From Hirudinaria manillensis (taxonomy: Eukaryota; Annelida; Clitellata; Hirudinida; Hirudinidae): DNA of 64,000 nt. The stretch spans positions 4,518,501 to 4,582,500 of the forward strand of contig CM067526.1 in the NCBI GenBank assembly GCA_034509925.1. The letters are read 5' to 3'. Positions 11,322-25,100 of the stretch are shown here, piece after piece. Made by a program: the position numbers and the translations under genes. The notes beneath the pieces were generated by a model. It saw nothing but the letters and a program-made list of their open reading frames with translations, had not been told where the DNA came from and searched no databases. Position 1 is the first letter of the stretch. The number at the start of each line of letters is the position of its first letter.

Positions 11322-14300
11322 TGTCAGAAGTGGGATTTGAACCCACGCCCACATCAGTGGACCAGAATACTCTGCGTCGCAAAGCAAGGAAGAACCTTGA
11401 GTCTGGCGCCTTAGACCGCTCGGCCATCCTGACACGACGCCGAACAGGAACTCCAAACTCCCTACAGCCTCGCTCTACTCCTAACGAACGCCGTTTTTGG
11501 TCGTATCCAACAAAATCGCCTCCAAAGACTCCAGCGATTTCGATCCAACGGTTTCGCAAAACCCTTGTGTCAGAAGTGGGATTTGAACCCACGCCCACAT
11601 CAGTGGACCAGAATACTCTGCGTCGCAAAGCAAGGAAGAACCTTGAGTCTGGCGCCTTAGACCGCTCGGCCATCCTGACACGACGCCGAACAGGAACTCC
11701 AAACTCCCTACAGCCTCGCTCTACTCCTAACGAACGCCGTTTTTGGTCGTATCCAACAAAATCGCCTCCAAAGACTCCAGCGATTTCGATCCAACGGTTT
11801 CGCAAAACCCTTGTGTCAGAAGTGGGATTTGAACCCACGCCCACATCAGTGGACCAGAATACTCTGCGTCGCAAAGCAAGGAAGAACCTTGAGTCTGGCG
11901 CCTTAGACCGCTCGGCCATCCTGACACGACGCCGAACAGGAACTCCAAACTCCCTACAGCCTCGCTCTACTCCTAACGAACGCCGTTTTTGGTCGTATCC
12001 AACAAAATCGCCTCCAAAGACTCCAGCGATTTCGATCCAACGGTTTCGCAAAACCCTTGTGTCAGAAGTGGGATTTGAACCCACGCCCACATCAGTGGAC
12101 CAGAATACTCTGCGTCGCAAAGCAAGGAAGAACCTTGAGTCTGGCGCCTTAGACCGCTCGGCCATCCTGACACGACGCCGAACAGGAACTCCAAACTCCC
12201 TACAGCCTCGCTCTACTCCTAACGAACGACGTTTTTGGTCGTATCCAACAAAATCGCCTACAAAGACTCCAGCGATTTCGATCCAACGGTTTCGCAAAAC
12301 CCTTGTGTCAGAAGTGGGATTTGAACCCACGCCCACATCAGTGGACCAGAATACTCTGCGTCGCAAAGCAAGGAAGAACCTTGAGTCTGGCGCCTTAGAC
12401 CGCTCGGCCATCCTGACACGACGCCGAACAGGAACTCCAAACTCCCTACAGCCTCGCTCTACTCCTAACGAACGCCGTTTTTGGTCGTATCCAACAAAAT
12501 CGCCTCCAAAGACTCCAGCGATTTCGATCCAACGGTTTCGCAAAACCCTTGTGTCAGAAGTGGGATTTGAACCCACGCCCACATCAGTGGACCAGAATAC
12601 TCTGCGTCGCAAAGCAAGGAAGAACCTTGAGTCTGGCGCCTTAGACCGCTCGGCCATCCTGACACGACGCCGAACAGGAACTCCAAACTCCCTACAGCCT
12701 CGCTCTACTCCTAACGAACGCCGTTTTTGGTCGTATCCAACAAAATCGCCTCCAAAGACTCCAGCGATTTCGATCCAACGGTTTCGCAAAACCCTTGTGT
12801 CAGAAGTGGGATTTGAACCCACGCCCACATCAGTGGACCAGAATACTCTGCGTCGCAAAGCAAGGAAGAACCTTGAGTCTGGCGCCTTAGACCGCTCGGC
12901 CATCCTGACACGACGCCGAACAGGAACTCCAAACTCCCTACAGCCTCGCTCTACTCCTAACGAACGCCGTTTTTGGTCGTATCCAACAAAATCGCCTACA
13001 AAGACTCCAGCGATTTCGATCCAACGGTTTCGCAAAACCCTTGTGTCAGAAGTGGGATTTGAACCCACGCCCACATCAGTGGACCAGAATACTCTGCGTC
13101 GCAAAGCAAGGAAGAACCTTGAGTCTGGCGCCTTAGACCGCTCGGCCATCCTGACACGACGCCGAACAGGAACTCCAAACTCCCTACAGCCTCGCTCTAC
13201 TCCTAACGAACGCCGTTTTTGGTCGTATCCAACAAAATCGCCTCCAAAGACTCCAGCGATTTCGATCCAACGGTTTCGCAAAACCCTTGTGTCAGAAGTG
13301 GGATTTGAACCCACGCCCACATCAGTGGACCAGAATACTCTGCGTCGCAAAGCAAGGAAGAACCTTGAGTCTGGCGCCTTAGACCGCTCGGCCATCCTGA
13401 CACGACGCCGAACAGGAACTCCAAACTCCCTACAGCCTCGCTCTACTCCTAACGAACGCCGTTTTTGGTCGTATCCAACAAAATCGCCTACAAAGACTCC
13501 AGCGATTTCGATCCAACGGTTTCGCAAAACCCTTGTGTCAGAAGTGGGATTTGAACCCACGCCCACATCAGTGGACCAGAATACTCTGCGTCGCAAAGCA
13601 AGGAAGAACCTTGAGTCTGGCGCCTTAGACCGCTCGGCCATCCTGACACGACGCCGAACAGGAACTCCAAACTCCCTACAGCCTCGCTCTACTCCTAACG
13701 AACGCCGTTTTTGGTCGTATCCAACAAAATCGCCTACAAAGACTCCAGCGATTTCGATCCAACGGTTTCGCAAAACCCTTGTGTCAGAAGTGGGATTTGA
13801 ACCCACGCCCACATCAGTGGACCAGAATACTCTGCGTCGCAAAGCAAGGAAGAACCTTGAGTCTGGCGCCTTAGACCGCTCGGCCATCCTGACACGACGC
13901 CGAACAGGAACTCCAAACTCCCTACAGCCTCGCTCTACTCCTAACGAACGCCGTTTTTGGTCGTATCCAACAAAATCGCCTACAAAGACTCCAGCGATTT
14001 CGATCCAACGGTTTCGCAAAACCCTTGTGTCAGAAGTGGGATTTGAACCCACGCCCACATCAGTGGACCAGAATACTCTGCGTCGCAAAGCAAGGAAGAA
14101 CCTTGAGTCTGGCGCCTTAGACCGCTCGGCCATCCTGACACGACGCCGAACAGGAACTCCAAACTCCCTACAGCCTCGCTCTACTCCTAACGAACGCCGT
14201 TTTTGGTCGTATCCAACAAAATCGCCTCCAAAGACTCCAGCGATTTCGATCCAACGGTTTCGCAAAACCCTTGTGTCAGAAGTGGGATTTGAACCCACGC

Positions 14301-17300
14301 CCACATCAGTGGACCAGAATACTCTGCGTCGCAAAGCAAGGAAGAACCTTGAGTCTGGCGCCTTAGACCGCTCGGCCATCCTGACACGACGCCGAACAGG
14401 AACTCCAAACTCCCTACAGCCTCGCTCTACTCCTAACGAACGCCGTTTTTGGTCGTATCCAACAAAATCGCCTACAAAGACTCCAGCGATTTCGATCCAA
14501 CGGTTTCGCAAAACCCTTGTGTCAGAAGTGGGATTTGAACCCACGCCCACATCAGTGGACCAGAATACTCTGCGTCGCAAAGCAAGGAAGAACCTTGAGT
14601 CTGGCGCCTTAGACCGCTCGGCCATCCTGACACGACGCCGAACAGGAACTCCAAACTCCCTACAGCCTCGCTCTACTCCTAACGAACGCCGTTTTTGGTC
14701 GTATCCAACAAAATCGCCTCCAAAGACTCCAGCGATTTCGATCCAACGGTTTCGCAAAACCCTTGTGTCAGAAGTGGGATTTGAACCCACGCCCACATCA
14801 GTGGACCAGAATACTCTGCGTCGCAAAGCAAGGAAGAACCTTGAGTCTGGCGCCTTAGACCGCTCGGCCATCCTGACACGACGCCGAACAGGAACTCCAA
14901 ACTCCCTACAGCCTCGCTCTACTCCTAACGAACGCCGTTTTTGGTCGTATCCAACAAAATCGCCTACAAAGACTCCAGCGATTTCGATCCAACGGTTTCG
15001 CAAAACCCTTGTGTCAGAAGTGGGATTTGAACCCACGCCCACATCAGTGGACCAGAATACTCTGCGTCGCAAAGCAAGGAAGAACCTTGAGTCTGGCGCC
15101 TTAGACCGCTCGGCCATCCTGACACGACGCCGAACAGGAACTCCAAACTCCCTACAGCCTCGCTCTACTCCTAACGAACGCCGTTTTTGGTCGTATCCAA
15201 CAAAATCGCCTACAAAGACTCCAGCGATTTCGATCCAACGGTTTCGCAAAACCCTTGTGTCAGAAGTGGGATTTGAACCCACGCCCACATCAGTGGACCA
15301 GAATACTCTGCGTCGCAAAGCAAGGAAGAACCTTGAGTCTGGCGCCTTAGACCGCTCGGCCATCCTGACACGACGCCGAACAGGAACTCCAAACTCCCTA
15401 CAGCCTCGCTCTACTCCTAACGAACGCCGTTTTTGGTCGTATCCAACAAAATCGCCTACAAAGACTCCAGCGATTTCGATCCAACGGTTTCGCAAAACCC
15501 TTGTGTCAGAAGTGGGATTTGAACCCACGCCCACATCAGTGGACCAGAATACTCTGCGTCGCAAAGCAAGGAAGAACCTTGAGTCTGGCGCCTTAGACCG
15601 CTCGGCCATCCTGACACGACGCCGAACAGGAACTCCAAACTCCCTACAGCCTCGCTCTACTCCTAACGAACGCCGTTTTTGGTCGTATCCAACAAAATCG
15701 CCTCCAAAGACTCCAGCGATTTCGATCCAACGGTTTCGCAAAACCCTTGTGTCAGAAGTGGGATTTGAACCCACGCCCACATCAGTGGACCAGAATACTC
15801 TGCGTCGCAAAGCAAGGAAGAACCTTGAGTCTGGCGCCTTAGACCGCTCGGCCATCCTGACACGACGCCGAACAGGAACTCCAAACTCCCTACAGCCTCG
15901 CTCTACTCCTAACGAACGCCGTTTTTGGTCGTATCCAACAAAATCGCCTCCAAAGACTCCAGCGATTTCGATCCAACGGTTTCGCAAAACCCTTGTGTCA
16001 GAAGTGGGATTTGAACCCACGCCCACATCAGTGGACCAGAATACTCTGCGTCGCAAAGCAAGGAAGAACCTTGAGTCTGGCGCCTTAGACCGCTCGGCCA
16101 TCCTGACACGACGCCGAACAGGAACTCCAAACTCCCTACAGCCTCGCTCTACTCCTAACGAACGCCGTTTTTGGTCGTATCCAACAAAATCGCCTCCAAA
16201 GACTCCAGCGATTTCGATCCAACGGTTTCGCAAAACCCTTGTGTCAGAAGTGGGATTTGAACCCACGCCCACATCAGTGGACCAGAATACTCTGCGTCGC
16301 AAAGCAAGGAAGAACCTTGAGTCTGGCGCCTTAGACCGCTCGGCCATCCTGACACGACGCCGAACAGGAACTCCAAACTCCCTACAGCCTCGCTCTACTC
16401 CTAACGAACGCCGTTTTTGGTCGTATCCAACAAAATCGCCTCCAAAGACTCCAGCGATTTCGATCCAACGGTTTCGCAAAACCCTTGTGTCAGAAGTGGG
16501 ATTTGAACCCACGCCCACATCAGTGGACCAGAATACTCTGCGTCGCAAAGCAAGGAAGAACCTTGAGTCTGGCGCCTTAGACCGCTCGGCCATCCTGACA
16601 CGACGCCGAACAGGAACTCCAAACTCCCTACAGCCTCGCTCTACTCCTAACGAACGCCGTTTTTGGTCGTATCCAACAAAATCGCCTCCAAAGACTCCAG
16701 CGATTTCGATCCAACGGTTTCGCAAAACCCTTGTGTCAGAAGTGGGATTTGAACCCACGCCCACATCAGTGGACCAGAATACTCTGCGTCGCAAAGCAAG
16801 GAAGAACCTTGAGTCTGGCGCCTTAGACCGCTCGGCCATCCTGACACGACGCCGAACAGGAACTCCAAACTCCCTACAGCCTCGCTCTACTCCTAACGAA
16901 CGCCGTTTTTGGTCGTATCCAACAAAATCGCCTCCAAAGACTCCAGCGATTTCGATCCAACGGTTTCGCAAAACCCTTGTGTCAGAAGTGGGATTTGAAC
17001 CCACGCCCACATCAGTGGACCAGAATACTCTGCGTCGCAAAGCAAGGAAGAACCTTGAGTCTGGCGCCTTAGACCGCTCGGCCATCCTGACACGACGCCG
17101 AACAGGAACTCCAAACTCCCTACAGCCTCGCTCTACTCCTAACGAACGCCGTTTTTGGTCGTATCCAACAAAATCGCCTACAAAGACTCCAGCGATTTCG
17201 ATCCAACGGTTTCGCAAAACCCTTGTGTCAGAAGTGGGATTTGAACCCACGCCCACATCAGTGGACCAGAATACTCTGCGTCGCAAAGCAAGGAAGAACC

Positions 17301-19797
17301 TTGAGTCTGGCGCCTTAGACCGCTCGGCCATCCTGACACGACGCCGAACAGGAACTCCAAACTCCCTACAGCCTCGCTCTACTCCTAACGAACGCCGTTT
17401 TTGGTCGTATCCAACAAAATCGCCTCCAAAGACTCCAGCGATTTCGATCCAACGGTTTCACAAAACCCTTGTGTCAGAAGTGGGATTTGAACCCACGCCC
17501 ACATCAGTGGACCAGAATACTCTGCCTCGCAAAGCAAGGAAGAACCTTGAGTCTGGCGCCTTAGACCGCTCGGCCATCCTGACACGACGCCGAACAGGAA
17601 CTCCAAACTCCCTACAGCCTCGCTCTACTCCTAACGAACGCCGTTTTTGGTCGTATCCAACAAAATCGCCTCCAAAGACTCCAGCGATTTCGATCCAACG
17701 GTTTCGCAAAACCCTTGTGTCAGAAGTGGGATTTGAACCCACGCCCACATCAGTGGACCAGAATACTCTGCGTCGCAAAGCAAGGAAGAACCTTGAGTCT
17801 GGCGCCTTAGACCGCTCGGCCATCCTGACACGACGCCGAACAGGAACTCCAAACTCCCTACAGCCTCGCTCTACTCCTAACGAACGCCGTTTTTGGTCGT
17901 ATCCATCAAAATCGCCTACAAAGACTCCAGCGATTTCGATCCAACGGTTTCGCAAAACCCTTGTGTCAGAAGTGGGATTTGAACCCACGCCCACATCAGT
18001 GGACCAGAATACTCTGCGTCGCAAAGCAAGGAAGAACCTTGAGTCTGGCGCCTTAGACCGCTCGGCCATCCTGACACGACGCCGAACAGGAACTCCAAAC
18101 TCCCTACAGCCTCGCTCTACTCCTAACGAACGCCGTTTTTGGTCGTATCCAACAAAATCGCCTCCAAAGACTCCAGCGATTTCGATCCAACGGTTTCGCA
18201 AAACCCTTGTGTCAGAAGTGGGATTTGAACCCACGCCCACATCAGTGGACCAGAATACTCTGCCTCGCAAAGCAAGGAAGAACCTTGAGTCTGGCGCCTT
18301 AGACCGCTCGGCCATCCTGACACGACGCCGAACAGGAACTCCAAACTCCCTACAGCCTCGCTCTACTCCTAACGAACGCCGTTTTTGGTCGTATCCAACA
18401 AAATCGCCTCCAAAGACTCCAGCGATTTCGATCCAACGGTTTCGCAAAACCCTTGTGTCAGAAGTGGGATTTGAACCCACGCCCACATCAGTGGACCAGA
18501 ATACTCTGCGTCGCAAAGCAAGGAAGAACCTTGAGTCTGGCGCCTTAGACCGCTCGGCCATCCTGACACGACGCCGAACAGGAACTCCAAACTCCCTACA
18601 GCCTCGCTCTACTCCTAACGAACGCCGTTTTTGGTCGTATCCAACAAAATCGCCTCCAAAGACTCCAGCGATTTCGATCCAACGGTTTCGCAAAACCCTT
18701 GTGTCAGAAGTGGGATTTGAACCCACGCCCACATCAGTGGACCAGAATACTCTGCGTCGCAAAGCAAGGAAGAACCTTGAGTCTGGCGCCTTAGACCGCT
18801 CGGCCATCCTGACACGACGCCGAACAGGAACTCCAAACTCCCTACAGCCTCGCTCTACTCCTAACGAACGCCGTTTTTGGTCGTATCCAACAAAATCGCC
18901 TCCAAAGACTCCAGCGATTTCGATCCAACGGTTTCGCAAAACCCTTGTGTCAGAAGTGGGATTTGAACCCACGCCCACATCAGTGGACCAGAATACTCTG
19001 CGTCGCAAAGCAAGGAAGAACCTTGAGTCTGGCGCCTTAGACCGCTAGGCCATCCTGACACGACGCCGAACAGGAACTCCAAACTCCCTACAGCCTCGCT
19101 CTACTCCTAACGAACGCCGTTTTTGGTCGTATCCAACAAAATCGCCTCCAAAGACTCCAGCGATTTCGATCCAACGGTTTCGCAAAACCCTTGTGTCAGA
19201 AGTGGGATTTGAACCCACGCCCACATCAGTGGACCAGAATACTCTGCCTCGCAAAGCAAGGAAGAACCTTGAGTCTGGCGCCTTAGACCGCTCGGCCATC
19301 CTGACACGACGCCGAACAGGAACTCCAAACTCCCTACAGCCTCGCTCTACTCCTAACGAACGCCGTTTTTGGTCGTATCCAACAAAATCGCCTCCAAAGA
19401 CTCCAGCGATTTCGATCCAACGGTTTCGCAAAACCCTTGTGTCAGAAGTGGGATTTGAACCCACGCCCACATCAGTGGACCAGAATACTCTGCGTCGCAA
19501 AGCAAGGAAGAACCTTGAGTCTGGCGCCTTAGACCGCTAGGCCATCCTGACACGACGCCGAACAGGAACTCCAAACTCCCTACAGCCTCGCTCTACTCCT
19601 AACGAACGCCGTTTTTGGTCGTATCCAACAAAATCGCCTCCAAAGACTCCAGCGATTTCGATCCAACGGTTTCGCAAAACCCTTGTGTCAGAAGTGGGAT
19701 TTGAACCCACGCCCACATCAGTGGACCAGAATACTCTGCGTCGCAAAGCAAGGAAGAACCTTGAGTCTGGCGCCTTAGACCGCTCGGCCATCCTGAC
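11322..19797 (-). tRNA. tRNA-Leu-CAA: Array segment C: 35 tRNA-Leu(CAA) copies
   Basis: Copies occupy 11322+246n to 11433+246n for n = 0 to 34. Up to about 17.4 kb the tRNA sequence is uniform. From 17526 onward a second intron allele appears (minus-strand GCGAGGC instead of GCGACGC) at 17526, 18264 and 19248. Two copies (plus-strand bases 19047 and 19539) have T for G in the A-box region (TGGCCTAGCGG), which still fits the A-box consensus. Confidence 0.93.
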
Positions 19798-19932
19798 ACG
19801 ACGCCGAACAGGAACTCCAAACTCCCTACAGCCTCGCTCTACTCCTAACGAACGCCGTTTTTTGGTCGTATCCAACAAAATCGCCTCCAAAGACTCCAGC
19901 GATTTCGATCCAACGGTTTCGCAAAACCCTTG

Positions 19933-22012
19933 TGTCAGAAGTGGGATTTGAACCCACGCCCACATCAGTGGACCAGAATACTCTGCGTCGCAAAGCAAGG
20001 AAGAACCTTGAGTCTGGCGCCTTAGACCGCTCGGCCATCCTGACACGACGCCGAACAGGAACTCCAAACTCCCTACAGCCTCGCTCTACTCCTAACGAAC
20101 GCCGTTTTTGGTCGTATCCAACAAAATCGCATCCAAAGACTCCAGCGATTTCGATCCAACGGTTTCGCAAAACCCTTGTGTCAGAAGTGGGATTTGAACC
20201 CACGCCCACATCAGTGGACCAGAATACTCTGCGTCGCAAAGCAAGGAAGAACCTTGAGTCTGGCGCCTTAGACCGCTCGGCCATCCTGACACGACGCCGA
20301 ACAGGAACTCCAAACTCCCTACAGCCTCGCTCTACTCCTAACGAACGCCGTTTTTGGTCGTATCCAACAAAATCGCCTACAAAGACTCCAGCGATTTCGA
20401 TCCAACGGTTTCGCAAAACCCTTGTGTCAGAAGTGGGATTTGAACCCACGCCCACATCAGTGGACCAGAATACTCTGCGTCGCAAAGCAAGGAAGAACCT
20501 TGAGTCTGGCGCCTTAGACCGCTCGGCCATCCTGACACGACGCCGAACAGGAACTCCAAACTCCCTACAGCCTCGCTCTACTCCTAACGAACGCCGTTTT
20601 TGGTCGTATCCAACAAAATCGCCTCCAAAGACTCCAGCGATTTCGATCCAACGGTTTCGCAAAACCCTTGTGTCAGAAGTGGGATTTGAACCCACGCCCA
20701 CATCAGTGGACCAGAATACTCTGCCTCGCAAAGCAAGGAAGAACCTTGAGTCTGGCGCCTTAGACCGCTCGGCCATCCTGACACGACGCCGAACAGGAAC
20801 TCCAAACTCCCTACAGCCTCGCTCTACTCCTAACGAACGCCGTTTTTGGTCGTATCCAACAAAATCGCCTCCAAAGACTCCAGCGATTTCGATCCAACGG
20901 TTTCGCAAAACCCTTGTGTCAGAAGTGGGATTTGAACCCACGCCCACATCAGTGGACCAGAATACTCTGCGTCGCAAAGCAAGGAAGAACCTTGAGTCTG
21001 GCGCCTTAGACCGCTCGGCCATCCTGACACGACGCCGAACAGGAACTCCAAACTCCCTACAGCCTCGCTCTACTCCTAACGAACGCCGTTTTTGGTCGTA
21101 TCCAACAAAATCGCCTCCAAAGACTCCAGCGATTTCGATCCAACGGTTTCGCAAAACCCTTGTGTCAGAAGTGGGATTTGAACCCACGCCCACATCAGTG
21201 GACCAGAATACTCTGCGTCGCAAAGCAAGGAAGAACCTTGAGTCTGGCGCCTTAGACCGCTCGGCCATCCTGACACGACGCCGAACAGGAACTCCAAACT
21301 CCCTACAGCCTCGCTCTACTCCTAACGAACGCCGTTTTTGGTCGTATCCAACAAAATCGCCTCCAAAGACTCCAGCGATTTCGATCCAACGGTTTCGCAA
21401 AACCCTTGTGTCAGAAGTGGGATTTGAACCCACGCCCACATCAGTGGACCAGAATACTCTGCCTCGCAAAGCAAGGAAGAACCTTGAGTCTGGCGCCTTA
21501 GACCGCTCGGCCATCCTGACACGACGCCGAACAGGAACTCCAAACTCCCTACAGCCTCGCTCTACTCCTAACGAACGCCGTTTTTGGTCGTATCCAACAA
21601 AATCGCCTCCAAAGACTCCAGCGATTTCGATCCAACGGTTTCGCAAAACCCTTGTGTCAGAAGTGGGATTTGAACCCACGCCCACATCAGTGGACCAGAA
21701 TACTCTGCGTCGCAAAGCAAGGAAGAACCTTGAGTCTGGCGCCTTAGACCGCTCGGCCATCCTGACACGACGCCGAACAGGAACTCCAAACTCCCTACAG
21801 CCTCGCTCTACTCCTAACGAACGCCGTTTTTGGTCGTATCCATCAAAATCGCCTACAAAGACTCCAGCGATTTCGATCCAACGGTTTCGCAAAACCCTTG
21901 TGTCAGAAGTGGGATTTGAACCCACGCCCACATCAGTGGACCAGAATACTCTGCGTCGCAAAGCAAGGAAGAACCTTGAGTCTGGCGCCTTAGACCGCTC
22001 GGCCATCCTGAC
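19933..22012 (-). tRNA. tRNA-Leu-CAA: Array segment D: 9 tRNA-Leu(CAA) copies
   Basis: Copies occupy 19933+246n to 20044+246n for n = 0 to 8, after a 1-bp T insertion in the spacer near 19861. The variant intron allele is present at 20725 and 21463. Sequence differences here repeat those of segment C at a distance of 16 units (see findings). Confidence 0.93.
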
Positions 22013-22146
22013 ACGACGCCGAACAGGAACTCCAAACTCCCTACAGCCTCGCTCTACTCCTAACGAACGCCGTTTTTGGTCGTATCCAACAAAATCGCCT
22101 CCAAAGACTCCAGCGATTTCGATCCAACGGTTTCGCAAAACCCTTG

Positions 22147-25100
22147 TGTCAGAAGTGGGATTTGAACCCACGCCCACATCAGTGGACCAGAATACTCTGC
22201 CTCGCAAAGCAAGGAAGAACCTTGAGTCTGGCGCTTAGACCGCTCGGCCATCCTGACACGACGCCGAACAGAACTCCAAACTCCCTACAGCATCGCTCTA
22301 CTCCTAACGAACGCCGTTTTTGGTCGTATCCAACAAATCGCCTCCAAAGACTCCAGCGATTTTCGATCAACGGTTTCGCAAAACCCTTGTGTCAGAAGTG
22401 GGATTTGAACCCACGCCCACATCGTGGACCAGAATACTCTGCGTCGCAAAGCAAGGAAGAACCTTGAGTCTTGCGCCTTAGACAGCACGGCCATCAGTAC
22501 ACGACGCCGAACAGGAACTCCAAACTCCCTACAGCCTCGCTCTACTCCTAACGAACGCCGTTTTTGGTCGTATCCAACAAAATCGCCTCCAAAGACTCCA
22601 GCGATTTCGATCCAACGTTATCACAAAACCCTTGTGTCAGAAAGTGGGATTTGAACCCACGCCCACATCAGTGGACCAGAATACTCTGCCTCGCAAAGCA
22701 AGGAAGAACCTTGAGTCTGGCGCCTTAGACCGCTCGGCCATCCTGACACGACGCCGAACAGGAACTCCAAACTCCCTACAGCCTCGCTCTACTCCTAACG
22801 AACGCCGTTTTTGGTCGTATCCAACAAAATCGCCTCCAAAGACTCCAGCGATTTCGATCCAACTGTTTCGCAATTCCCTTGTGTCAGAAGTGGGATTTGA
22901 ACCCACGCCCACATCAGTGGACCAGAATACTCTGCGTCGCAAAGCAAGGAAGAACCTTGAGTCTGGCGCCTTAGACCGCTCGGCCATCCTGACACGACGC
23001 CGAACAGGAAACTCCAAACTCCCTACAGCCTCGCTCTACTCCTAACGAACGCCGTTTTGGTCGTATCCATCAAAATCGCCTACAAAGACTCCAGCGATTT
23101 CGATCCAACGGTTTCGCAAAACCCTTTGTGTCAGAAGTGGGATTTGAACCCACGCCCTCACCAGTCGACCAGAAGACTCTGCTTAGAAAAGCAACGAAGA
23201 ACCTTGAGTCCTGGCGCCTTAGACCGCTCGGCCATCCTGACACGACGCCGAACAGGAACTCCAAACTCCCTACAGCCTCGCTCTACTCCTAACGAACGCC
23301 GTTTTTGGTCGTATCCAACAAAATCGCCTCCAAAGACTCCAGCGATTTCGATCCAACGGTTTCGCAAAACCCTTGTGTCAGAAGTGGGATTTGAACCCAC
23401 GCCCACATCATTGGACCAGAATACACACCCTCGCAAAGCAAGGAAGAAACCTTGAGTCTGGCGCCTTAGACCGCTCGGCCATCCTGACACGACGCCGAAC
23501 AGGAACTCCAAACTCCCTACAGCCTCGCTCTACTCCTAACGAACGCCGTTTTTGGTCGTATCCAACAAAATCGCCTCCAAAGACTCCAGCGATTTCGATC
23601 CAACGGTTTCGCAAAAACCCTTGTGTCAGAAGTGGGATTTGAACCCACGCCCACATCATGTGGACCAGAATACTCTGCGTCGCAAAGCAAGGAAGAACCT
23701 TGAGTCTGGCGCCTTAGACCGCTCGGCCATCCTGACACGACGCCGAACAGGACCTCCAAACTCCCTACAGCCTCGCTCTACTCCTAACGAACGCCGTTTT
23801 TGGTCGTATCCAAACAAATCGCCTCCAAAGACTCCAGCGATTTCGATCCAAACGGTTTTCGCAAAACCCTTGTGTCAGAAGTGGGATTTGAACCCACGCC
23901 CACATCAGTGGGACCAGAATACTCTGCGTCGCAAAGCAAGGAAGAACCTTGAGTCTGGCGCCTTAGACCGCTCGGCCATCCTGACACGACGCCGAACAGG
24001 AACTCCAAACTCCCTACAGCCTCGCTCTACTCCTAACGAACGCCGTTTTTGGTCGTATCCAACAAAATCGCCTCCAAAGACTCCAGCGATTTCGATCCAA
24101 CGGTTTCGCAAAACCCTTGTGTCAGAAGTGGGATTTGAACCCACGCCCACATCAGTGGACCAGAATACTCTGCCTCGCAAAGCAAGGAAGAACCTTGAGT
24201 CTGGCGCCTTAGACCGCTCGGCCATCCTGACACGACGCCGAACAGGAACTCCAAACTCCCTACAGCCTCGCTCTACTCCTAACGAACGCCGTTTTTGGTC
24301 GTATCCAACAAAATCGCCTCCCAAAGACTCCAGCGATTTCGATCCAACGGTTTTCGCAAAACCCTTGTGTCAGAAGTGGGATTTGAACCCACGCCACATC
24401 AGTGGACCAGAATACTCTGCGTCGCAAAGCAAGGAAGAACCTTGAGTCTGGCGCCTTAGAACCGCTCGGCCATCCTGACACGACGCCGAACAGGAAACTC
24501 CAAACTCCCTACAGCCTCGCTCTACTCCTAACGAACGCCGTTTTTGGTCGTATCCAACAAAATCGCCTACAAAGACTCCAGCGATTTCGATCCAACGGTT
24601 TCGCAAAACCCTTGTGTCAGGAAGTGGGATTTGAAACCCACGCCCACATCAGTGACCAGAATACTCTGCGTCGCAAAGCAAGGAAGAACCTTGAGTTCTG
24701 GCGCCTTAGACCGCTCGGCCATCCTGACACGACGCCGAACAGGAACTCCAAACTCCCTACAGCCTCGCTCTACTCCTAACGAACGCCGTTTTTGGTCGTA
24801 TCCATCAAAAATCGCCTACAAAGACTCCAGCGATTTCGATCCAACGGTTTCGCAAAACCCTTGTGTCAGAAGTGGGATTTGAACCCACGCCCACATCAGT
24901 GGACCAGAATACTCTGCGTCGCAAAGCAAGGAAGAACCTTGAGTCTGGCGCCTTAGACCGCTCGGACATCCTGACACGACGCCGAACAGGAACTCCAAAC
25001 TCCCTACAGCCTCGCTCTACTCCTAACGAACGCCGTTTTTGGTCGTATCCAACAAAATCGCCTCCAAAGACTCCAGCGATTTCGATCCAACGGTTTCGCA

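Noticed and set aside
11236..17331. 2031-residue repeat protein on the minus strand, and the many 60-73-residue frames starting MEFLFGVV
   Set aside because: Translations of the tRNA gene and its spacer; one per unit, with no independent evidence of coding.
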